NCBI GenBank assembly: GCA_947846985.1 | Contig: CANTUZ010000005.1 | Coordinates: 47,767,389 to 47,831,388, forward strand | Direction: 5' to 3' | Source: Fratercula arctica | Taxonomy: Eukaryota; Chordata; Aves; Charadriiformes; Alcidae | DNA: 64,000 bases | Shown here: positions 48,184 to 61,800 of the stretch, piece by piece | Numbering within the stretch: position 1 is the stretch's first letter | Layout: the number at the start of each line of letters is the position of its first letter | Program-made: the position numbers and the translations under genes | The notes under the pieces: generated by a model | Told to the model about the DNA's origin: nothing | The model's input: only the letters and a program-made list of their open reading frames with translations | Databases searched by the model: none

Positions 48184-51100
48184 AAGACAAAATCCCTTTT
48201 TTGAAGCATTTACAACCTGAGACAACAGCATATGAAAGCATAAAGAGGTAGATGTAGTCATCGTAAGCACAAGCCTTTCCCTTTTGTTTTCACTGTCCTT
48301 CATTTTCTTGTTAAAGAAATCCATGACATCTGTATGCGGTCTTTTGCCATTAACTGGCTATTTCAATGCCCAAAACTGGGTGATGTAAACACCTTGCCAT
48401 GATCTGGCAAGCTATTTTAGACCATCATCCTGTTCAAACTGCCCCATTTCTGTAGCACAGAATCTCAGAATCTCATAACAAGTCAACACAAGTGAAAACA
48501 TGAGCTTACACCTTCAGACTAAATCTGACTGTTACAAGGATTTCCCTGCAAAAAAACTCTCTCTCTCATTTCCGTCTGTTAAGTCACACTTCTGCCTGGT
48601 GAAATGCCTCAGTGAGAATCAGAGTATCTCTGACAAATACCAGCCCCTGATGGAGGGGGCTGAGTCAGGGAAAGTAGTCTGCAACCATCTTTCATTCAGA
48701 TGTATGTCGGCTTTTCCTTGTGATAGCGAGGGATTCTGGAACTTTAATTTGTGTCTTCTAATGCCAGAATAAAAGTTGCAAATCCCTAACCTGCTCATTC
48801 GAGTGGCTGGCAATTGCCTTAAAGGGCTTTTTTTCTGGTAAGACATGAACTACAGCCAGGCAATACAAAAGCTCTTGTAATTCTCCGTGTGATCTGTACT
48901 ACCAATTCTTCATTCAGAGAAAGCTTCTTTCATGCAGTTAATGGACAGAAAGGTCCAAAATATCAGTGGAAAAGCTCACAGCAGGAGCAAAGAATGTATA
49001 AGCACCAAAGGTTGTCCAGTGCCTTATATTTTGTCATCACAGAATATTCATGTCTGTATCAGGGGATGAAAACCATGTATATGATTTTGTCATTCTAATA
49101 CATGCCTTGTATCAGAATCTGGAGAAAATATGTGGATAGAGTGTCTATAAAACATGTTGTCAGGCCTGAACCTGCCCATAAAGTTTAGCTTGCAAAAACA
49201 GGCTTTAATCTTTCTGCCTTGGCAAGTCTCTTTCCAGTGGCAGATGTGACAGGTAAAAAAGCTGTGTGATTCTGAACAGTATCAGTGTGAAAGGCCAGTG
49301 AGAAATGTCATTAGCCTGGCGCCATTTTTTCCTACTCCTGCTTTAAAGAAGTAATTTTGTTATTGTGAGTTAAAACAAGCAAGTGTAAAGCTGACTTTGA
49401 AATACCTTTATCGTCCAATTTTTTTTTAGAACAAGATGTGTTAAAATAAGCAACCATGATGGATAGATGCAGTGATGGTATGTGCCAAAGCTACAGTTAA
49501 ATTATGTATCTGTACCAGTTACATGCATCAGTGCACACAGAAAATTCCACATTCCATCTTTGGCCTGTCGCTTGTAGAAGCTCACATAATGCTAATATTC
49601 AATGGTTAGCAAGAGTTGTTTTGTTTTCCTAGCAATAGCAGCAAAAGGCTGCTGCCTGGCTGTTATTATTAAAATATGATATCTGATGATGTTTCTTTAC
49701 ATCTTACATTTCACAGCATATGCAATTTCTGGCAAGGAAAACTTAATCTTCATGTATGAGCAGCTAGAAAACATCTTGGAGAGGTGTACTATTAAATTAT
49801 TGTCTTGCAGAGGGATTTTGATGTGGCCCTATTTCCACAGCCTGTTGTAAGCACTCTTTATTTAATTCTCAGAACAGCTTGTAGAAAACACATAAACATT
49901 GCATCTCATGTATGGACTAAATGCCTTCTCCATGCTAAATCTCTGTCAATGTTTTCTACCCTTAACAGCAGCTTCTTCCTTTTCATATGGTCTCCAAATC
50001 TCAGGGGCCCCTGACCTCGCTGTGTTAGATTTCATTAGCACCTTGAGGAAGAACCCATCCCGTGGAGGAAACCAAAGGCATCTAAACAGTGCATCCATCC
50101 TTTTTGTCCTCCTCTCTCCTACTTCTGTTGAGTGGTGGTGGAAGGCTGTAACAATATGGTACATTCTTCGAATTCAAGATAAGACCTCATGGTCCTATGA
50201 TTATGATGCATACCTGTTCAACCACCTGCTGAATGAAGTAGTTGTTAGGTAAGCCAGCAAATGGTTGCAACAGTCTACTCATAAAGTCGAAAGTTCAGAT
50301 CAGCAGAGGTAAGTACAAGGATGCTGTTCAAGGCTTTGGAAGCTTCTGAGCCACAAAAAGCAAGAAGCAAAGGGAGTGTTTAGTCAGATTTCTCAATCCC
50401 CTCTATCTGATGTTCTTCCCACTGCTGAACACAGTGAGGGATGTGCCAGTGGTCCAGCCTGGTGTGGCCACTTTTATGTTCTTGTATAGACAGAAGACAA
50501 AGCTCAAGCTTTTCCTTCTGTGGGCTGAGCTGAAAGGCCAGTTTCCATGGGCTCAGCAGAGTATTGGAAGGTTGTCTCTGCTTATGGAGTCTATTGCAAT
50601 TCTCTTCCTTATGGGGGTCCGGCGGGTTGGAAATGAGGAGTGAGACGCATGTCTGACAAGCCTGGTAGGATGAGGAGAAGGCAAGATGATAGAATATGCA
50701 CTGCATGCATAAGGATGCTGCAGTGTTAAAGAGGAATCTTTAACAATTAAAGTGAGAGTTGGATGTGTGAGGGAAGCTTTGTACCAGCGAGGTGAATATG
50801 TCATATGTCATCTATAATGGAACAAAGGCTGAGTGCGTCGTCATGAGTAAGATGTGAAACATCAAAAAAAAAAAAAAAAGGCAAGCAAAAATCATGGCAA
50901 AACCTGAGCTGCGGAAAGAACAAAAAAGCTGAATTTCTGAACATTTCTGTGTACATAGCTCATTTTTTTCCTGATCAGGAAATGGCATCAACTGTATTCC
51001 AAAATAGAAAGACAAAGAAACTCCCAGTAGAACTGGGTATTTTTTCCAGAGCCTTATAAGGAATATTTTGCTTCTTGCTTACTAGTTCCACTCTGTCCCA

Positions 51101-51328
51101 GACATATAGTGACCCAGAATTATAATCATCTTCTGGCCACTAGGTACTCCTTGTGAAGTACCCAGAAAACGATTGCACGTGTCACAAGAAGCACATCAAA
51201 AGGTGGCATTTATATTCCCTTCTTCCCCAAGTTGGTCAGTCTGAGAAATAAGGCAAAAATAAATGATTCAGAAAAAGTTAATCGCTCCATCACCTCAAGA
51301 GAAAACTGAGATGGACCTGTAGGTCTTC

Positions 51329-51755
51329 ATAGAATCATAGAATCATAGAATCATAGAACCATAGGGTTGGAAGGGACCTCTGGAGATCATCTAGTCCAAC
51401 CCCCCTGCCAGAGCAGGGTCACCTAGAGCAGGTTACACAGGAACACGTCCAGGCGGGTTTTGAATGTCTCCAGAGATGGAGACTCCACCACCTCTCTGGG
51501 CAGCCTGTTCCAGTGCTCTGCCACCCTCAGGGTAAAGAAGTTCCTCCTCATGTTTAGGTGGAACTTCTTGTGCTCCAGTTTGTGCCCATTGCCTCTTGTC
51601 CTGTCCCCGGGCACTACTGAAAAGAGCCTGGTCCCATCCTCCTGACACCCACCCTTTAAGTATTTATAAGTGTTGATAAGATCCCCCCTCAGCCGTCTTT
51701 TTTCCAGACTGAAGAGACCCAAATCCCTCAGCCTTTCTTCATAAGAAGGTCTAGT
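51329..51755 (-). mobile_element. CR1 LINE 3' end with four terminal repeats
   Basis: CATAGAAT units repeat at 51329-51362, followed by GGTTGGAAGGGACCTCTGGAGATCATCTAGTCC. The right part encodes [22 protein letters not shown] and [19 protein letters not shown] in one open frame, so it is relatively young. Confidence 0.95.
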
Positions 51756-52665
51756 CATGTAGGTTCTTCTACTGTGCTCACCAACCCACTGCCTGACACC
51801 GGTGTGGTGAGCAGTATGACTAATACCTAGCATATGTTGTTTGCTCTCTCATTCTCTCCAGAGGAAGCAGCATATGCGCCAGTGTGTCTTGTTTGATAGG
51901 ACTTTCTGCTGCCTTTTTAAATAGAAGTGCTGCCCTGCATTGATGCTAGAGAAAGCAGCTCCAAAATGTTCAGACCCTGCGCTCTGAGGGGAAGCTGGTG
52001 AGGTGTGGCACAGTGCTCAACACTTGCATGTGTTTGTGCCCCAGCCTCTGAAGAACGAGAAAGTTTTGCCTGACTTGCATGCAGGCTTTACTCTGACTAT
52101 AGTGCTATCAGGCATTGCTATCATAGCAGGGCTTCTCATGCCAGCACCTTTTGGCAATCATTATCTTTGCCTTGAGAGAAAAAAATTCAACCTCTTGGGC
52201 AAATTAGCAAGTTAGCCCTTGGAAATATTGCTAGGGAACTGATCAAACATTTGGATGCACTTTCAGTGAGTTAGCTAGCAAGGCCCAGCCCCTTCTGCTG
52301 ACGTCTTTCCTCTCTATCACACATCAGACTTTTCCCAGTGGAGCTCGAGAACAGGCTTCAATGAAAACTGCCTGTTTGCAGCTATATGGAGACTGCAGGC
52401 ACCACATCGCTATTTCCTCTACCTGACCTGGAGCAGAAACTCCATCATCAGGATAGAACGGTAGAGCCTTGTTGCCTAGCAAAGGTGGAATGATTTATCT
52501 CTCTCTCTAGATTGGTCCCTTTGCTGCACAAGAGAATTGTTTTCAGACTTCCAAGGAGAATGAAGCCAGGCTAGAAATCGGAGTGGATGTGCAAAAGCTG
52601 CTCTCCCACGGAGGAGAAGGAGTCACAGGGTTTCTCTGTTTTTTGTTCCTGTGCAGGGCAGGACA

Positions 52666-52848
52666 ATGGTTTTATCTGCCCCAGTTATAGCCCTGGGGGC
52701 TACCTTAGGGACTGCAACTAGCATCCTTGCCCTCTGCGGGCTCACCTGCTTCTGCAAATGCAAGCAACCTGGGAAAGGACTCTCAGAAAAGGACCAAGAG
52801 GAGGACACAGAAAATACTAAGCCCAGTGTGCTTCAGCCAGTCCAGCAA
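52666..52848 (+). CDS. SYT13: SYT13 coding exon 1: N terminus and transmembrane anchor
   Basis: ATG with A at -3 and G at +4; 61 codons ending in CAA before the donor GTAAGA (phase 0). The 5' side is unusual: CAG at 52654-52656 is preceded by a pyrimidine tract and could be a splice acceptor, so the true transcript start may lie further upstream. Confidence 0.94.
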
Positions 52849-55800
52849 GTAAGACACAGTCTCTAATTTACTCTGTGATTTGTCTTTAAATGCAGAGGGT
52901 GGGAATGCAACTTCTCTGTTAGGCTACTCAGCATGTGATTTATGCTGCCTATTTATCTGCTTACTGTGCTCAGGATGTAACAACATGTAAATGGGAGGAG
53001 GAGCGAGGGAAAAACAGAGATGGGCTGTGTGACCCACAGAACTACTGGAGCAGGAGGCAGCTGCCACGTTGCCAAAGAGAAAGCTGCTAATGGCAAAAAC
53101 AGGGGAGGAGGACTGAAAATGTTGCTTAGCTGTCACGCTAGATCACAAGGGAAATAATTTCCTGAGGACACAAGACTGGACTTTACCAGGTGGCATGCAG
53201 CAATGTAAAGAGGAGATGACTCCTGCTGGGATCTCCTATAGCAGCTATTTCTCTAACTCTATTCACAGTATCTTATGGTTCCTGCAGGATAGTTCCCTGT
53301 CAACAGCTGGTTTCTTGTGAAAACGATCACTCCTCCTCCCTCTGCCCCTCTAACTGAGGAGATTAATTATGTGCGAAGTTAAAAGGCATTGAAATGATAA
53401 TAAAATGCAAGTGAGAATCTAGAGCGTGATGACTGGACAATCTCATCACACTGTGAATTGCTTTTTCACTTACTATAAGGGCAATGTGGAGTATGGATAA
53501 TGTCAGGCATCCATCCCTGTGTGGTCTTTCTTTCTTGTCAGAATCCAAAACCCATGATTTACTCCTGAGTTCCATGCAAGAGACAGCAAGGGGCATTATA
53601 GGACCCTTCTAATATACTTATTAGTGGGAAGCTCACCTTCAAAGGGAAATGTTTGACTGATTTCCTTAGTTGACTATGATCTTTTGCACGACCTATGGCA
53701 CCAGTCAGTCAGTATTCCCTGTTGGCTGTTGCTCTTGATGTTTGTATGTGCCTATGTCCTTTTCACTTTCATCTAGCCATTCAACCAAGTGTTATGCCAT
53801 AGCAGCCAATTCCAAAGGCCAGCGATCCATTGTATAACAGTCTTTGTTTGCCTTTTAATTATCTGAGCTGCCTATTATTTTTTTTATTCTTAAAGAGTGT
53901 AGCAGGAGTCCTAATTGAACTTCTCCGTAATGTTTGTAATTACATATTCAGTCTCTCATTGACTACCACTCTTAGACTCTTAGTAGAAAAGAGCCCTGGC
54001 ATCCTCATGCTACTGTTGCAGTTTGTTCTGAGGAAAGATGACCAAATCGACTAATTTTTTTGTAAGATCTGGTGCAGATACACAGAATCGCATTACCAGA
54101 GCTTCTGGTTGCTGGGGGATGGGAGGATGGCTCCACTGACCATGAATGAACATCTGCACTGGGCTTAGAACTTCTCAAGAGATTGCTAATTCTGAGTGTT
54201 CATCCATGAGCATGATGAATACCTCCTAGTACCTGTTTGCATTTTCCTAGGATTAATTTCACCTGCTATGCTGTTTGATAGTTTTGTCGTGTCCTTTCTA
54301 GGCTTATTTCTTGTCTTTTCTAACCCATACAGGGGATTTGCCAACTCCTGTATAAAAGGATGTACAATAATGCTGAGATTTTCCAAGTGGACTGTTAAAA
54401 CGAATGAGAAATGTGTAACTTTGACAGTTATATCACTTTGCGTAACATTTTTTCTAGCTGTTGTCTGGAACAACACTACCCACAGATAACTTTACCATCA
54501 GTCTCTTTCTACAAGAGACTTTTTGTTGTTATAATCTTCTTGCTCAGTAACCTCTCAAATCTTTAACTCCATCCTTCGATCAATCCTTTGATCGATACAG
54601 CCTTTTGGGAAGCATCTTGGGAAAGTGTTCATCTACCCTGGAGCTTGTCCTCCGGGGTGTCATCCTGCTTGCATGACTGAAATAAGCACTAAGTCACCGT
54701 GAAGTCAAATTAAGCCTCCAGTACCCAGCAGCTATTAGGTTATGGTCCTCACAATATTTCTACATTCATCAAGTTTTGCCATAACTTAATCCAGTATTTG
54801 ACCAACAAGGGATCAAATTATTCAACCTGCCCTCAGTGTATCACTATAACCTGAGTGATTGCACTCTTTTAGCATTATAGACTTTCTAACTAGAAGTATT
54901 ATTTCTATTGTTACTGGTTTTGTGGGTTTTTGGTTTTTTTTTATTTAAAGAAATCTGGCCAAATTATAGCAGCCAAATGAACATTCTGTTGAGAAAGTGC
55001 AGAATGTTCTTAGTTTGCATATTCTGTATGTTTAACAATTCTTTCCAATTAAAATAGTTTTCTTGCCAAGAACATGCATTCTCCTATGCTGTCGCTGATT
55101 GAGAATCAGTCTATATACCTTGAAGGAATAAATCTCAAATTGAGTTCTGAGCTTGTGAAGTTTTATCATCTGTGTCTATGTTTATGAATTGTACTGTCAG
55201 GACTTCTTTCTGACTACATTAGTACACTGTATGTCCTAGTCAGTGCTTGACATGCTTCATTATTGAAGCCTGTCAGGGCCACCGATTCTGATAAACAGAG
55301 ATGACAAAAGAAAGATGAAGCAAGACTGCATTTTATTCACTTGGCGAGTCTCCCATGACAGTGATGCTTGTATTCGCTATAGACAGAGGCTCCCCATGGA
55401 CATGCCCTGCATACCTGAGGAGGAAGAGTTCGAACACAAAGATACATCTACAGAAGAGTTAAAAACTGGCATAAATTTGCAAAGTCTCAGAAGAACATGC
55501 GGAATGAAGATTCCTTAACACATCCAGCAATGGCTACCATCCGGTGCGTTGTTTGAGTGACGCTAGGTGGGGACCAGAAGAGTCAGTTGCAGCCTCCTTG
55601 CTACTTCTGGTTTCTTTGCTTTCATGCATGTGATGCAGAACTATCTGAACTCTTCTGCTCATCTCTTTATTTCAGATACTGCTGCTGATTTCCAAAGGGA
55701 ACTTCCATAGGGCACTGCTGTGTAACTAGATTAGCAGACAGCACTTGGGAACAGAGCTGGCAGCAAAAATAATAAACAGAGGCAGATGCAGTTGGAAGAG

Positions 55801-58800
55801 GGGGTGGGCTAATCCCACTGTGCTTGCATATGTCTCTCATCTCCATTTCTGCAGAGCAGACAGACAAGAGGAATATTTAGACCCAGTGGAGCTCTTAGTT
55901 GCTGTGTGCTGATGGATTTCCTGACTCAATGTCTGGCTTTTAGCAAGTGGAAGAAAAGATTGTACTAACAATACCTCACATTTGTATGGTGTTTTTCATT
56001 CCGAAGGGTCTCAAAGTGCTTCGTGTGCTAGCAGCGCAGAGCAATGCAGGCATCCTGCTCTGGTGTGGTGGTCAGTGACTGGTAGGAGAGCAGCCTTATG
56101 CAGCGGCTTCAGGAGAGAAAAAACAGCAGAGACTGACCACCGTGGCAGGCACTGTATGCGCGTTAGAAGTAATGCCTTTGCAGAACAAAAGTGACCTGGT
56201 TTTTCAAGCTGTTACCTAGTGAGTCCTAATGTATTTTGCCTAGTTGGTGGGCTTTAATTTTAGAAGAATGGAAAACTGCATTTAGGGTTCAAATTTCCTA
56301 TGTATTTTAGCACTGATGAGGCTCACATCTCTAAAAGAGGGATCTCACTTGCAGACCCCCACCGTACAACTTACCTAATGTCTAAACTCAGCTGGATGCT
56401 AGATGGAGACCGAACACATTGACGTCTTTCTTTCTTAACCCACTTCTCTTTCAGAGCCCTTACAATTAAACAAGACAAAACGCTGTGTTACATAGTGGGC
56501 TTCCTAAACACTGATGCACTGGCTGCCTTGAGAAGATGGAGCCGCTGACCTAATTAGTTCTTTGCCACTGCCAAGTGCATGTAACCATAGTGCTAGGATC
56601 TCCATAAGCAGAGTATGACTAAAGAGCTGGAGTCCAAGACTGCTCGCTTTCTTCAGCTCTATTTCTTGAGGAATAGGCATGCTCCCTCAGGACGTGTGAA
56701 CAGGGACCACGAAGTCCCAACACAGACAAGTGCTTCAAGGCATCATCTACATTCATTATTAATAGGAAACAATGAGACTAATGAAAAACTTTAATTACAA
56801 TTAAGGACGTTTTCTGGCTCACCCTCAACCTAAACTTAACACAGAATAGGCTGGCAGGCAGCAGGGTTGGAGAGAATCCCACTGCACAATAATCAACCAA
56901 AATGGCAGTTTTACTTCTGCTTTTTGTCTTTCGTGTTTTGGAAACATTAATAAAATCTGTTGCAAGGGTCAGGGTCATTTGCTAGTCAGCTTTTTTTCTT
57001 TCTCATTTATGAATCCAAACTTAAATGAACCAGGAATGATTTCGGTTGTGAGCAGACAGGATTCTTTCCTGGGACACAAAGAAGAGGACTGTTATATTCC
57101 ACTAAAATACTTTTCATTGTTTTGGGAGAACAGTAATGCCTTTGTGACAACCTTTACTTGGGCTGCCTGAGCATTACACCTTCTTTCAGTTTCTTCTTCT
57201 CATTCCATGTTCATGCTTCAGCAGGGAACCGAAATGTTAAGAACAAACCCAGATACAAATCCAAATTTAAATCCCAGTATAATAAAGGGGTAATGTGTCT
57301 CTGAGGGTCAGGTGGAGCTCTGGTCCACAGAGCCAAGAGATAGTCCAAGAGGCTGAGATGACCACTGAATCAACTACTCTTGGTATGCCATTGCAGGGCT
57401 CATTTGTTCAACTAGTTCTCCTTTGTCTTATTACAACATGGTCATACTTGCTCCAAGTCACTGTATGATCTAAGCCTTTGCCTTTCTAATACTTGAAACA
57501 TACTCATGTAAAATGTTGTGAAATCTGTGGGTGGCTATGGCCTCTTGATCTTGGATTTGACTTCAAACATCAGGGTAAAAAATGCCATACCTCAGTCATA
57601 GCAAACTGAACTTCATGGTTGATCTCTGTGCCAAGAGAAAACATAGACTTATGAAAAAAGGATTAACTGGTACAGGAACAGAAGAATAATCAAACAATAA
57701 GAACATATCTTTTTCTTGTTGCAACCAAACATCTGTAGAGGAGTAAGTCTGAAAAGACATACACCAAGTAGCAGGGTATTGGCTTTGGTAAGGAGAATCT
57801 CTGGATTTACAGGCAGTGATTTCTCCAGTGCAAGAAACAATGATGTTAAGAATGACCAGAGGCACCGTCTTTTCTGCCTTTCTCTCAACTCATTTAAAAT
57901 TGAGAGAATTGGATTAATTAGTCTAATTAGTGCAAAGTAATAAACAAGGCTTTAATTTTCAGTTCAACGTTAAGAAAACTGCAGAGCCAGTCCAGCCTCG
58001 AGCACTCCTGAAGTTTCCCAACATTTATGGCCCAAAACCAGTAGTAACTTCACCTGAAATTGTTAACTACACGCAATACTCCCTGAAGACAACAGAAGAA
58101 CCAGCTACTGGAAAAAATACCAGTTTGGATGAGAACAGGATGAAGATACAAGTCAACGAAGAGCTGTTTGTTCTCCCTCAAAACGGTAGGAGCATTTGGT
58201 CTTCAGACTAACAATTGCTTTTCTGTGTGTAGATCTGTAATACTTTTGAGCATAATGTGACATTGGTTAGAGAAATAAATGTGAAAATGAAGACATGGGA
58301 CACTTTTTGCTGTCTTATAATGAATGTTGTAAGTAAGTTCTGTCTTCACTGCATGTGTTTAACAGAAAGTAGTTGTGGAGCTCATCAGGACATTCAGATA
58401 ACAAAGGTGCAGTTGTGTCTGGTTGTAAATTTTTTTACTTAAATATCTTCTGTGTTGAAGAATTCGGCTCACTGGAAGCAGGCATTTTGTAGAAAAACAT
58501 GTATTTAGTGTAGTTTTACTGACAGCAGTTGCCAGAGTATGGGTGAAATATCTGGCCAAAATTAGGCAGAGTATCTCCTCCAGGACAAATGCTAGCTGTC
58601 TAGCAACTGTCCTTGTCAGGGTCATAGGCAGCAGGGGTTCAAGCTTCTACTTTATTTTCTCTGCTGCTTTTTTTTTCCACTGATTTGGTGAGATGGTGCT
58701 GGCTTGTTCTAATATGTGCAGTGAAACCAAAGGCTGACACCTCAGACATTTTTGCCAAAAAGAATTCTTGTTTTCCAGCCAACCCAAAGGGTAACATGCC

Positions 58801-61800
58801 AAAGCCTGGAACATAAGATTCCTGGAGCCTGAGAGAAAACGCAATGTTAATTATATACATCTGGCAGCATGTCTGGGTTGCTTCCATACTGATTTTTACC
58901 TTCACAGCTGCCTTTTAACAGGATAATTGACTCTTATGGTTACCACATTAATAAAACCTTCATGAAGATTTGCCAGAGAGTCAATGCCATCTGTCATGAC
59001 TTTTTTTTTAAGATAACTCTTTTCAGTTTTTAAAAATTGATTGAGATTATATTTTTGTCCTTCTGGGAGGACGATTGCTGCATTCACCCCCCCACCCTGA
59101 GATTTGTGAGTATGGAAAAGAAAGTATGATGAGAAGCAGCTGCACTGGATGAAGAGACTGTCTGAGCCACATCCTTAGGTGCCAGGGAGAAGATTATAGG
59201 GTAGAGAGGCTGAAGGATGATGGCTCTATGTAGGCTAAAGCTTTATATAAGTGTGCTCGTGTAAGAGCGTCTCTGCACTGCTAATGGCACAAGCCAGTTT
59301 GCTTCCTGCTGTGCCTGATTTCATAGCTCAAGTGTTTCTGAAATTAAGCAAGAAGTGTTGCATTCTCCTTTTGGTGCCACATTGAACTGGTCTGGGCTGT
59401 GGCTAAGATTTTTAGGAGGAAATGAGCTGGTCCCATTATTGTTTTCTGTGTGAATCAGAACTGACCATGCAGATAACAGCTTTTGATGACAGAAAGCTGT
59501 GGCTTCCATTTTAGTCTTGCACCTTGCTTTCTTTCAGTATGAGATATGTACTCAACTTCAAAATCACACATGGAGACACTGCCTCACAGCTTCCCAAGTT
59601 TATTATCTTCAAAGTGGTCAAGCGCTATGGAAATAGATGTCTTCTGCATGACAAAGACTGTATTGTTAAAATTAAAAAATGTTTAGAGAGGTCTGAACTA
59701 GTGCAGAGTTGCATGGCAGTTCAAAAGCAGACTCAAGTTCTTATTCCAAAGAACACAAGATTTAATTCATCAATGCGAGTTAAAAACAATTTCAAAGAAT
59801 ATAACAAGTAACAAGTGTAGTTTAGACACCTTGACCTAGGCACAAGGTGAAAGAGCAAGTGTGTGAACCATTTTAGAGCACAAGGTGGTAGAGAGCAGAA
59901 GTCTTGTCCAAATGCTGTAGAAACAGCCGAAAATGTGAGAAAACAGAGCAAAAAGGAGATACGGTGATGGAACATAAATGATATTCCTGCATACAAGGGT
60001 ACAGGAATACTGAGACATTAGAAAAGTTGAGTCAAGACAGGGTGGGCTTGTTCTCCTTGGAAGGTGAAGACCTGCTTGTTAAAGGAGCTATTTCAGTTCC
60101 AGGTGTAGTAAAGGACGTGTGTGTCACAGAGCACTTGAACCCTGAGAGGGCAGCCAGCTGTAACCAGGCCCCTGAACTGCGCTACTGCCTTGCATATGAT
60201 CAACAAAAAGCCGAGCTACGAGTGGCCCTTCTGGAAGGTAAGGGGCACAGATCTTCCACTGGTGATTCTCCTTCTGGATGGTACAAGACACCTGTTGATT
60301 TTATAGAGAGTTTCCCTCCTACCTTAAAATCAACATGTGTCCCCAGGACCACTGGGTGTTTCACTGGTTCTGGGCTTGCAGAATAGAAATACCTCGCAAT
60401 GTCACTCCTTGAAGTGAGCGCTCAGGGCATGGCTTGGGAACAATTGTTTGCACAGCTCAAAAGCAGAAGTCAGGAACCAGGATGGGCTCCTTCAGTCCCA
60501 GACATGGTACAAAGCAACCTCTTCTTTTTATTTTTTCCTTTGGGGGTAGGGGGTTGCTGTCTTCTTCCTCTCGATAACTTTCATTCTTCAACTTGACCCA
60601 CTCCCTGCTTCCTCCTCATCAAGTCAAAGACTGAGCTGGAGATACCAGACTTACCTTGTAGGCCACTGAGGAAGGTCCCTCTGGCTGTGCCTGGCCAAGC
60701 AGCCAGGCTCTGTGTCGCTCTCTGAAGTGGGAACTGACAAGTGTAACAGCTTCTCGGCTCAGGGCTGGAGCGTCATCAGTTCCCCTGGGAAAGTAAAATA
60801 AGCTGACTGAATAATTCATGCACAGTGCAGATCTCTGTGGAAACCTAATCAAATCACACCCTCTGAAGTGAGAATTGAAAGGGTGCTAAACGGCAGCCGC
60901 TGCTGTGGGTCGCCCGCCAGCAGCAAACCCACAGCTTCCCTCCAGGGTGGACACCCGCACCTGCAGACTGCCCTCTCAGCTGTCCTGCACGCGTGCTCCT
61001 CCCCGGCTACCCCACTGCCGCCCGGGCAGGATCTGGCTCTGCTTCCCAGCTCTGCTCTCCCGAGAAACCTCTGAAACCTGTTCACAGATCCCTGTGAACA
61101 ATGGCACCTGGAAGCTCAGGAGCAACTGTCCTTAGACTGGCTTGCAGCAAGGCTTCAGTTTTGCCCACAAAGCCATCCTGTTTCATGAGCCCCCTAAGGA
61201 AGGCATGCTCCTCTTGCTGCAGAGAAGGTAACACAATTCTGTTGATGCAACTGAAGAGGAGTGTGAAATGCCATTCTCACTCTAGGCTTTTCAACGTAAA
61301 AGAGATATAAAATTAGGGATGACTGTCTCTTGACACAGATCTTTTGGGATATGGGATGGCTTCCAAAGGAGTCATTTACCAGAGGCTGGACAAGCAGAAT
61401 GTAATAACCCTTAAACATATCCCACACTGGTCTGCAGGGGTGCATGTGTGCCAAGAGGGAGGTCTCTCCCATCTCTGATGTCTGTGACTGACCATCCTGC
61501 TTTTAAAGCCATTGTGAGAAATTTTCTCTGTGTGCCAAGGTAAAAGTAAATGAGAGCTGCCTGTCCCTGTGCCATGCTGTGTCTTATCTCATTGCTGCTC
61601 AGCGTCTTTCAACAGAGTATATTTCCTTGAACTCAGCTGTTTCTCTCCCAAACCCTAACAGAATCCTTCTGCAGTGGCAGAAGGACATTGTGTAGCATGA
61701 GGAAAACACCACAACATGGGCTCGCAGCTTAGTCTGCCCTGTGCAAGCAGGAACAGGGGTCAATGTCTATGCAGCTGATCTATTTCATGGGTCCCATGAA

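Larger units (their letters stand above)
47561..52650. other. Upstream region of SYT13
   Basis: Holds one CR1 (51329-51755). No CpG island, no clear TATA box near the SYT13 start codon; a 5' non-coding exon may lie here. Confidence 0.4.

Noticed and set aside
55315..55518. 67-codon open frame in SYT13 intron 1 as an extra exon
   Set aside because: Joining it would break the conserved phase-0 link between SYT13 exons 1 and 2, and SYT13 proteins have no such insert.
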